Source: WJMT01 sp964624145 (lineage in GTDB: Bacteria > Acidobacteriota > Aminicenantia > Aminicenantales > Aminicenantaceae). From it: a stretch of 64,000 nt of DNA. Each line of letters starts with the position of its first letter. Position 1 is the first letter of the stretch. A program made the translations under genes and the position numbers. Below the pieces are notes generated by a model. It had not been told where the DNA came from. It saw only the letters and a list, made by a program, of their open reading frames with translations, and ran no database searches. Below, in pieces: positions 45,770-53,130 of the stretch. Location of the stretch: contig CAZUXT010000015.1 in assembly GCA_964624145.1 (NCBI GenBank), forward strand, positions 4,128 to 68,127, read 5' to 3'.

Positions 45770-48448
45770 ATGAAAAAGAAAAATTTGTATGTTTATTTAT
45801 TTTTATCCTTTTTTATTGCTTTTCTTTGTTCTTGTCAGACGCACACAGAAATAAAGGAAAACAAATTCCCAATTCTCAAAGGTGATTATCTGGGACAGCC
45901 TCCGCCTGGGGGAAAAGCCGAGTTGTTTGCACCGGGAATCATTTCCACGGGGATGAGTGACCGGGACATCGCTGTTTCTCCGGATCTGGATGAGATTTAC
46001 TATTCGGTACTGGAAGGGCCCCACTATACGATTGTCTGTTTAAAGAAGGATAAAGGCCTGTGGGCAAAACAGACAGTTGCACCGTTTTCCGGCCAGTACA
46101 ATGATTGTGAACCTCAGTTTTCTCCTGATGGGAGGAGACTCTATTTCTGCTCAACCCGCCCTGTTGAGGGAAAGGGAGAACCTAAAGATTATGATATCTG
46201 GTATGTGGAGAGAACCGGCAGTGACTGGGGAGAACCGATAAATCCCGGTTCGCCGTTGAATACGGAGAAAAATGAGTTTTATCCGTCAATTACCAGTGAC
46301 GGAACCATTTATTTTACCTCCTATGAAATGAATATTTGCCGCTCCAGATATGTGGAGGGAAAATACAAGCCTCCGGAAATACTGGGAGATAAAATAAATA
46401 CGCCCCGGGGTGAATACAATTCATACATAGCTCCTGACGAAAGTTATTTGATCTTCACTTCTCATGGATGGGATGGGGGAGTGGGCAGAGGTGATCTTTT
46501 TATATGTTTCCGGCAGAATGGGGACACCTGGACAAAAGCTGTTAACCTGGGTCCGGGAGTCAATTCCAGTGCTGTGGACATGTGCCCCACAGTGTCTCCG
46601 GATGGGAAGTATTTGTTCTTCTCCAGTATGAGAAAACCAGAGGTGTTCGACCCGGAACCTGTCCGCTCGTATGATGAGCTTCTTCAAAGTTCCAGAATGC
46701 CTCAAAACGGTAAAATGGACATTTACTGGGTCGATGCCAAGATAATCCAGGATATAAAGCAGGAGGAAGGAATAGAGCAGAGCACATTTTCAGCCGGGGA
46801 GATTCATGATGCAGCCCGAAATGGAGAAGTCAAAAAAATCCGGCAGATGTTGGATAAAGACTTAAGCCTGTTAAACAGCAAGGATCAAAGCGGCAAGACT
46901 CCTCTTCATTTTGCCTCTCAATACGGTCATTTTGATATTGTTACCATTCTCATTGAGAAAGGAGCTGAAGTGAATGCGGAAAATAACAATGGCGAGACAC
47001 CGCTGCATTATGCTTCAGCCTACGGACAGGAGACTATTGCAGAACTCCTGATATCAAACGGAGCGGAGTTGGAATACAGAAGCTGGAGGCACGGTGATAC
47101 TCCGCTACATGCAGCAGCTATTGGCGGTCATGTCGAAATGGTCTCATTTTTAGCTCAAAAAGGGGCCCTATTGGATGCTCTTAATGATTTCGGTGAAACT
47201 CCCTTGCACTATGCTGCTGATTTTGGTCATATAAAGGTCATTGAATATCTTGTCTCAAAGGGACAGAAAATAAACAGCAAAAACAAGAATGGATGGACAC
47301 CGCTCCATTATGCCGCCTTTAGCGGAAGAACTGATGCAGCTGAGCTCATGATATCAAAAGGAACGAATGTGGCAGCTAGGGATACTTTCGGTCAGATCCC
47401 GCTGTATCGAGCTTCCTGGAGCGGGCACAGAAAGACAGCGGAGCTTCTTATTGTAAAAGGATCTGACGTTAATGCGAAAGATAAGGGCGGTGACACCCCT
47501 TTACACGGTGCGGCTTACGAAGGTCACGGAGACGTTGTAAAATTGTTGATTTCCAGGGGAGCTGAAGTTAACATAAAAAACAAAAAGGGAAGGACACCTT
47601 TGGATAACGCCATCTTACGGATGCATAAGGATATTCAGGATGAATTGAACTCAAAACAGGGGATATCGCGCGTAAACACACACACTCGTTCTCAAAAAGA
47701 AACAGCATTGAGGATCGATGAAACAGGTGAGCAGAATCCGATCAAGATCACAATTCTCTATGATAATTATGTGTATACCGAAGGAACCAAATCCCACTGG
47801 GGATTTTCTTGCCTGATAGAGGGGACAGAGAAGACAATTCTCTTTGATACGGGATGGAAACCTGAAATATTAAAGAACAATATAGAAAAGACAGGAGCCG
47901 ATATAAAGAAGGTACGGCAGATAGTCATCTCTCATAATCATGGCGATCATACAGGAGGAGTTTTTTCAATCCTGGATGAAAATCCGGATGTTACCGTATT
48001 TCTTCCGTATTCATTTTCTTATGATTTTGTAAGGAGGGTTGAAGAAAGGAATGCCGAAGTGATTACCGTTAGCAAGCCTCTAGAGATTTGCAGCAACGTT
48101 TATTTGACCGGTGAAATGGGCGATCAGATCAAAGAGCATTCGTTGATATTGAATACACATAAAGGCCTGGTCATTATTGCCGGCTGTTCCCACCAGGGAA
48201 TTGTAAATATTTTAAAAAAGGCCAAGGAGATTCTCAAGAAGGAGATCTATCTTGTTTGCGGAGGATTTCACCTTCTGCATCACAGTCCGGCAGAGGTGCG
48301 TGATATCATTCGTGAGTTTAAAGAGCTGGGTGTGCGGTATTGCGGGCCGACTCACTGTACGGGAACCCATGTGATTGAACTCTTCAAAGAAGCGTTTAAA
48401 GACAATTATCTGCAGATGGGGACGGGAAAAGTGATCAGGATCGAGTGA
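45770..48448 (+). CDS. Lipoprotein fusion: PD40 propeller, ankyrin repeats and metallo-beta-lactamase (DHPS-like) domain
   Basis: 892 residues. The lipobox ends at C22 (FLCSC). Residues 36-335 are a PD40 propeller with the local signature GDYLGQPPPG and ELFAPGIIS. Residues about 344-623 hold some nine ankyrin units (GKTPLHFASQYGHFDIVTIL; GETPLHYAADFGHIKVIEYL). Residues about 656-892 are an MBL fold with H722-x-H724-x-D726-H727 and a later GCSHQG and HCTG, most like the COG1237 group of dihydropterin-phosphate-synthase-like proteins. All metal ligands seem present. The MBL part would work outside the cytoplasm, which is unusual for this group. No frameshift joins the parts; it is a genuine single reading frame. 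Confidence 0.88.
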   Translation: MKKKNLYVYLFLSFFIAFLCSCQTHTEIKENKFPILKGDYLGQPPPGGKAELFAPGIISTGMSDRDIAVSPDLDEIYYSVLEGPHYTIVCLKKDKGLWAKQTVAPFSGQYNDCEPQFSPDGRRLYFCSTRPVEGKGEPKDYDIWYVERTGSDWGEPINPGSPLNTEKNEFYPSITSDGTIYFTSYEMNICRSRYVEGKYKPPEILGDKINTPRGEYNSYIAPDESYLIFTSHGWDGGVGRGDLFICFRQNGDTWTKAVNLGPGVNSSAVDMCPTVSPDGKYLFFSSMRKPEVFDPEPVRSYDELLQSSRMPQNGKMDIYWVDAKIIQDIKQEEGIEQSTFSAGEIHDAARNGEVKKIRQMLDKDLSLLNSKDQSGKTPLHFASQYGHFDIVTILIEKGAEVNAENNNGETPLHYASAYGQETIAELLISNGAELEYRSWRHGDTPLHAAAIGGHVEMVSFLAQKGALLDALNDFGETPLHYAADFGHIKVIEYLVSKGQKINSKNKNGWTPLHYAAFSGRTDAAELMISKGTNVAARDTFGQIPLYRASWSGHRKTAELLIVKGSDVNAKDKGGDTPLHGAAYEGHGDVVKLLISRGAEVNIKNKKGRTPLDNAILRMHKDIQDELNSKQGISRVNTHTRSQKETALRIDETGEQNPIKITILYDNYVYTEGTKSHWGFSCLIEGTEKTILFDTGWKPEILKNNIEKTGADIKKVRQIVISHNHGDHTGGVFSILDENPDVTVFLPYSFSYDFVRRVEERNAEVITVSKPLEICSNVYLTGEMGDQIKEHSLILNTHKGLVIIAGCSHQGIVNILKKAKEILKKEIYLVCGGFHLLHHSPAEVRDIIREFKELGVRYCGPTHCTGTHVIELFKEAFKDNYLQMGTGKVIRIE

Positions 48449-48482
48449 TAGAAAGGAAACTTTAAATAAAGGAGAGATGAGG

Positions 48483-49070
48483 ATGAAAAAGATCTATTTC
48501 CTTTTTTTGATTATGGGGATTTCTTTAGGTCTTATGGCTCTTTTGAGCTCGGCCCAGAGCCACAGGGACCAGCGTGACCAGCCTGAGAAGCTCATGGAAA
48601 TTGCCGGAGTTGAATCCGGTATGGTCATTGGAGAAGCCGGTGCCGGGTCAGGATATTTAACGTTTTTTCTTTCCCGTCGGGTCGGTGATGAGGGCAGAAT
48701 CTATGCCAATGATATTAACAAGCGGGCCCTCGAAAATATAATCCGCCGCTGTGAGAGGGAAGGTGTGACAAACATAGAAGTGGTTCTCGGAGAAATAGAA
48801 GACCCCTGCTTCCCTGTTAATGATCTGGATATGGTTATCATGCTCTATGCTTTTCATGATTTCACAGAGAAAGAAGCATGGCTGAAAAACGCAAGAAAAT
48901 ACATGAAACAAGATGCGCCTTTAGTGATCTTTGACGGCCAGGATGCTCACACAGGTATGAGTGAAGAACTGGTCATGAGCGTGGGAAAAAAAGCGGGATT
49001 TGAACTTACGCAGTATGCTTCGGTTCACGGAGGTTTATGGGTATACATTTTAAAAATGAGTGATGGTTAG
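48483..49070 (+). CDS. SAM-dependent methyltransferase-fold protein with signal peptide
   Basis: 195 residues from ATG 48483, eight bases behind AAGGAG; an ATG at 48477 is too close to that site. The first 22 residues after the start form a signal peptide (FLFLIMGISLGLMALLSSAQ). The mature part is a class I methyltransferase: motif I GEAGAGSGYLTFFLS, an acidic post-I segment (IYANDINKRALENI), LDMVIMLYAFHDF and a C-terminal GGLWVYILKMSD. SAM is cytoplasmic, so an exported methyltransferase is puzzling; the fold may bind another ligand or the signal may only anchor it. The last 18 codons are repeated as non-coding sequence at 51069-51124. Confidence 0.8.
   Translation: MKKIYFLFLIMGISLGLMALLSSAQSHRDQRDQPEKLMEIAGVESGMVIGEAGAGSGYLTFFLSRRVGDEGRIYANDINKRALENIIRRCEREGVTNIEVVLGEIEDPCFPVNDLDMVIMLYAFHDFTEKEAWLKNARKYMKQDAPLVIFDGQDAHTGMSEELVMSVGKKAGFELTQYASVHGGLWVYILKMSDG
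49014..49069 (+). repeat. Direct repeat, copy A (end of the methyltransferase gene)
   Basis: 56 bases beginning TATGCTTCGGTTCACGGAGG. They recur at 51069-51124 with about four mismatches. Copy A is the coding 3' end of the methyltransferase gene. The two copies bound a segment of about 2.0 kb with the intron relic and a serine hydrolase gene. Confidence 0.85.
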
Positions 49071-49215
49071 CAAAGACAAATCTGGAAAGGTGGTCCCCAT
49101 GGAAACAGTGGGGTATGGGACTTATACCCCATCCTCATATTGAGGAAACCTTACCGAAGAGCCGTATGCGGGAAATCTGCAGGTACGGTTCTTTGAGTGG
49201 CATTAAACCTAAAGG
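49071..49215 (+). mobile_element. Group II intron 3' relic with intact domain V
   Basis: 49159-49191 folds as a group II intron domain V: lower stem GAGCCGTA (49159-49166) with TACGGTTC (49184-49191), including the AGC triad, a two-base bulge GG (49182-49183) on the 3' side, an upper stem TGCGG/CTGCA partly with a G-U pair, and a GAAA-containing loop. Upstream are small hairpins (for example CCTCATATTGAGG at 49130-49142) as in domain IV remnants. There is no reverse transcriptase gene and no clear domain VI, so the element is dead. The serine hydrolase gene starts right behind it. Confidence 0.7.
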
Positions 49216-49224
49216 AGGCAAAAG

Positions 49225-50985
49225 ATGTTTACTCGACAAAAGAGACAAATTATCTACCTAACTTTAATTTTTTCAGTAATTATCAATATTAAATCTCTTT
49301 CCAGTAATGGTTTACCTGTAACATATGAAAATCCATTGAAAACCAATGTTGATAAAGAATTACTAGTCTCGGAACTGAAAGAGAAGATCCCGGGACTAAT
49401 GGAAAAAGCTTTGATTCCGGGAATGTCGTTTGCTTTGATCCGGAATGGAAAGATTGAATGGTTGCATGAGTTTGGCGTAAAAAATGCTGACACTGGAGAA
49501 CCAGTGAAAGTTGACACCATTTTTGAAGCGGCGTCGCTTGGGAAACCTGTTTTCACCTATGGTGTCATGAAGTTAGTCGAAGAGGGAAAACTTGATCTGG
49601 ATATACCATTACTGGATATCGTATCACGAGAATATCTGGAAGGAGTAAATCCTGCATATAAAACGAATGATGAAAGATTTACTAAAATAACCGCCAGGCA
49701 CGTATTGACTCATTCTACAGGGTTTCCCAACTGGTTTTTCAATAACGAGTTTTCGATAAGTTTCGAACCGGGAGAAAAATTTAGCTATTCCGGAGAAGCA
49801 TTTTCTTTACTAGCAGAAGTGGTCGTTAAAATTACCGGGAAAAGCTTTGTTGAGTTCACTCAGGAGTATATTTTCGCGCCATTGAGAATGAAAGACAGCT
49901 GCTACGTCTGGCGAGCTGACTTTGAAAGCAGATTTGCAAGCAGTCATGATACCATGGGAAATGTTACCCCTCGTGGGAAAAATTCGGACCCGTTACCCGG
50001 ATTGACCCTGTACACCACGGCCAGCGATTACGCCGTTTTTCTTGTAGCGCTAATCAATGAAACAGGACTGAACAAAGAGACCTTAGCCGAGATGTTACGT
50101 CCGCAAATTCAAGCAAATCCTGATCGAGTGGGTGACAAATGGGGACTTGGAATTGGTGTTAATCAAAATGAACAAGGCGACTCCTTGTGGCATTGGGGTG
50201 ATAATGGTGATTTTAAATGCTATTTCGAGATTTTCAAAGAAGAAAAAATTGGCGCTGTTTTTTTCGTAAACAGCAATAATGGTCATGCTATTACCGAACA
50301 CGTAATGTTTCATGCAATCGGGGAGAAATCCCCTGCAATCCAAGCTTTCGGTTACCCGAGGTTGAACTCTCCTGTTATTAAGTTAACTTACACATTTAAA
50401 ACAAGTGGAGCGGAAGCAACAGAAAAGCTCTTTTCTGAACTTTTTCATGATTTAAGTTCAAGGCTGAATAGTGCAGAAAGGACTATTATCGGGTTAGGAC
50501 AACAAGCAATTGCCGATAAAAATATATCTGGTGCCGAGAAGATTTTCACAGCAGTAATAGAGGCTGATCCAGAATCTGTCCCAGCATATGTTAGCCTGTC
50601 AGAGGTGTATTTTGAGCAAGGTGATGTGGAAAAGGCAAGGGAAACTTGTCAAAAAGCTTTGACTTTTGACCCTGATTCAGAAAGTGCAAAATACATTATG
50701 GCCAGAATCGAACCATTCGAGATTGACATGGGATCACTCAAACCAATTTATGGTGAGTATCTGAGGAGCACTGGAAACTCACGGGTTTGGCAGGAAGATG
50801 GTAAATTGTACGTCAGTTCAGCAGGAGTAATGGAAATGTACCCTGTTTCCGAAGATACTTTTCTTGCCAGATGGGGAACCACAATATATCGGATGACATT
50901 TGTTAAAGGCGAAGACGGCAAAGTAAAAGAATATGTCCTGGTGATAAATGGTAGACCTTACGGCACAAGAAAGAAAGTTAAATAA
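49225..50985 (+). CDS. Beta-lactamase-like serine hydrolase with TPR segment and C-terminal beta domain
   Basis: 586 residues with an N-terminal hydrophobic helix (IIYLTLIFSVIINI). Motif 1 is S104-L-G-K107, motif 2 reads Y188-S-G190 (Gly for Asn) and motif 3 H323-W-G325. After the catalytic domain come one or two TPR units (about residues 425-495; PAYVSLSEVYFEQGDVEKAR) and a short beta domain (LYVSSAGVMEMYPVSEDTFL). It lies between a group II intron relic and a duplicated gene end, so it probably arrived as an insertion. Its own AAAGGAGG site comes with it. Confidence 0.86.
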   Translation: MFTRQKRQIIYLTLIFSVIINIKSLSSNGLPVTYENPLKTNVDKELLVSELKEKIPGLMEKALIPGMSFALIRNGKIEWLHEFGVKNADTGEPVKVDTIFEAASLGKPVFTYGVMKLVEEGKLDLDIPLLDIVSREYLEGVNPAYKTNDERFTKITARHVLTHSTGFPNWFFNNEFSISFEPGEKFSYSGEAFSLLAEVVVKITGKSFVEFTQEYIFAPLRMKDSCYVWRADFESRFASSHDTMGNVTPRGKNSDPLPGLTLYTTASDYAVFLVALINETGLNKETLAEMLRPQIQANPDRVGDKWGLGIGVNQNEQGDSLWHWGDNGDFKCYFEIFKEEKIGAVFFVNSNNGHAITEHVMFHAIGEKSPAIQAFGYPRLNSPVIKLTYTFKTSGAEATEKLFSELFHDLSSRLNSAERTIIGLGQQAIADKNISGAEKIFTAVIEADPESVPAYVSLSEVYFEQGDVEKARETCQKALTFDPDSESAKYIMARIEPFEIDMGSLKPIYGEYLRSTGNSRVWQEDGKLYVSSAGVMEMYPVSEDTFLARWGTTIYRMTFVKGEDGKVKEYVLVINGRPYGTRKKVK

Positions 50986-51068
50986 CCTTACCCAGGTATC
51001 CTGAACCAGCCCCTTTGGGTCCTGGAGTGAATTCAATGATCCTTAGTCGGCAGATCTCCATTAATGAT

Positions 51069-51124
51069 TATGCTTCGGTTCACGGAGGTTTGTGGGTATA
51101 CGTTTTAAAAATGAGTGATAATTA
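51069..51124 (+). repeat. Direct repeat, copy B (untranslated copy of the methyltransferase gene end)
   Basis: About 93% identical to 49014-49069. It would encode YASVHGGLWVYVLKMSDN and a stop but has no gene in front of it. It leads directly into the spacer before the serine hydrolase at 51159. The rest of the gap 50986-51158 has no other feature I recognise apart from a CCAGG/CCTGG inverted pair near 50993-51026. Confidence 0.82.
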
Positions 51125-51158
51125 AAAAATAAAAAATCTTTATATTGAAAGAGGAAAA

Positions 51159-53054
51159 ATGAAAAAATACTTATGTTTAGTCATTACATTATTCTTTGTT
51201 TGTGGTTTTAACGCGGGAAGTCAAGAAAATCCCAATGAGGAGACTGAAAAGGGTGCTGCGCAGACTATTGGTGAGTTAAAGACAAGAATAGAAGGTATTA
51301 TGGAAAGGACAAACATCCCCGGTGCGGCTGTGGCCATCGTATCCACTGATTCTATTGACTGGATCGGAACGTTCGGATACGCTGACCTGGAAGCCAAAGA
51401 GCCTGTAACAGAAGACACTCATTTTTGCATTGGTTCCTGCACCAAGAGTTTCACAGGGCTAGGATTTCTAAAGCTTCTGGATCAGGGAAGGATAGATCTG
51501 AACACACCGGTAAGGGATATCGCACCTGAGATCCAGATAGACAATCCATGGACGAATACGGATCCGGTCAGAATCGTTCACCTGCTTGAGCATTCTTCCG
51601 GATTTGAAGACTCGCACCTGAACTGGTTTTATTTTGAGAAACCCATTGTTTCATTGAAACAAGCGCTTGAAGCCAAAGCGCACCTGCGCAAAGTCCGATG
51701 GAGACCGGGTACATGTTTCAGCTACTCAAGCCCCGGTTTTACCCTGGCTGGATATGTGCTCGAAAAACTAAGCGGGCAGGATTACGAAGACTACATGAAA
51801 CAAAATATTTTGATGCCCATAGGAATGAAAACAGCAGCCATCGGAAGCTCTGATGAAAGCAGGCGGCTGCTTGCTGTTGGATACGGCAAGGATGCCGAAC
51901 CATTTCCCACCTGGTATGATTATGACGAGCCGGCCGGGGCCCTGAATGCATCCATCAAAGAAATGGCTCTTTTTATTCAATTCATGCTCAACCGCGGTTC
52001 TGTGGACGGGGAGCCAATAATCAGTGAAGAATTGTTCAGCAAGATAGGGAAGCCCGAATCAACCCTTGCGGCCGGGGCCGGCTTAGAGTCCGGCTGCAGC
52101 TTCGGGATCGGAACAAGATACCGCACCAGGGCAAAATGGTATGGTCATGGCGGTGCGGTCCCCGGTTTCCTTGCCGAATACGCCTATAACCTCGATAACG
52201 GGATCGGTTATGTGGTTGTGCAGAATTTATTTGATACCTCATTCTATGAGGATATCTTTTCTGAAGTCAAAGATTATATGGACTCTCAAGTGGAGCCCGT
52301 CGCGCCTCCTCCGGAGGCATCCCTTTCAGAAAGCCGGATAAAGAGCTTATGCGGCTATTACGCACCCCGTAATCCCAGGATGAGACTCAGTGAGTTTGGG
52401 GAAATTCTGTCAGGAGGGGTCACAATTCTTCATAAGGATGGCAAACTCTATAGAAAGTTTTTTATGGACACTCCGCAGCCTTATATCCCTGTTTCGGAGA
52501 ATTTGTTCATGCGGCCGGATGACCCGGAAGCCACCGCTGTATTCACAGAAAATCCCGATGGCAATAGGGTCCTCACTACGCAGAGCTTTTATTATGAAAA
52601 AGCCCCAAAATGGAAGGTCGTTGTTTACCGTATTTTTGTTTTTGGCGGTATTATCATTATGATGTCAGCGATTGTTTATTCTCTTTTCTGGGTTCCCGTG
52701 TATCTTTACAAACTGTTAAGGCGCAAGAAAAGCCGGCCCATGTACGTAAGGATGAGAGTAATACCGTTGTTCGCCGTATTATCTCTTGTGTTGGGTATGG
52801 TGATCTTCATGGCTTCCGGACCGTCCATGCTGGAAATAGGGCAAAAGACTCCTGCTAATGTCGTGTTGTTTCTCTCAACGCTGGTTTTTGCAGGATTGTC
52901 AGCATTGAGTTTGTATACATTCTTCAGAAGTTTTTCCAAGCCTGTCAAAAAACTTGATCGCATTTATACTCTCGTCCTCTCGTTGGCCTGTTTCGGGATG
53001 ACGTTGTATCTGACTTATTGGGGAGTCATTGGATTGAGATTGTGGGCGTACTAG
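51159..53054 (+). CDS. Beta-lactamase-like serine hydrolase with C-terminal four-helix membrane domain
   Basis: 631 residues. A signal peptide leads to the catalytic domain with S93-C-T-K96, Y189-S-S191 (Ser for Asn) and a GHGGAVPGF third motif. After a DUF3471-like segment (about residues 385-470) there are four membrane helices in the last 150 residues (for example IFVFGGIIIMMSAIVYSLFW and LFAVLSLVLGMVIFMAS). The enzyme is therefore tethered to the inner membrane and faces the periplasm. It differs from the freely exported relatives nearby and could act on membrane-bound or newly exported substrates. Confidence 0.88.
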   Translation: MKKYLCLVITLFFVCGFNAGSQENPNEETEKGAAQTIGELKTRIEGIMERTNIPGAAVAIVSTDSIDWIGTFGYADLEAKEPVTEDTHFCIGSCTKSFTGLGFLKLLDQGRIDLNTPVRDIAPEIQIDNPWTNTDPVRIVHLLEHSSGFEDSHLNWFYFEKPIVSLKQALEAKAHLRKVRWRPGTCFSYSSPGFTLAGYVLEKLSGQDYEDYMKQNILMPIGMKTAAIGSSDESRRLLAVGYGKDAEPFPTWYDYDEPAGALNASIKEMALFIQFMLNRGSVDGEPIISEELFSKIGKPESTLAAGAGLESGCSFGIGTRYRTRAKWYGHGGAVPGFLAEYAYNLDNGIGYVVVQNLFDTSFYEDIFSEVKDYMDSQVEPVAPPPEASLSESRIKSLCGYYAPRNPRMRLSEFGEILSGGVTILHKDGKLYRKFFMDTPQPYIPVSENLFMRPDDPEATAVFTENPDGNRVLTTQSFYYEKAPKWKVVVYRIFVFGGIIIMMSAIVYSLFWVPVYLYKLLRRKKSRPMYVRMRVIPLFAVLSLVLGMVIFMASGPSMLEIGQKTPANVVLFLSTLVFAGLSALSLYTFFRSFSKPVKKLDRIYTLVLSLACFGMTLYLTYWGVIGLRLWAY

Positions 53055-53130
53055 ACAACAAAAAATACCTCTTTTTTACTTGAGTCATCAGAGAATTAAA
53101 ACAAGATGAATTAAGACAGAGGAAAAAACA

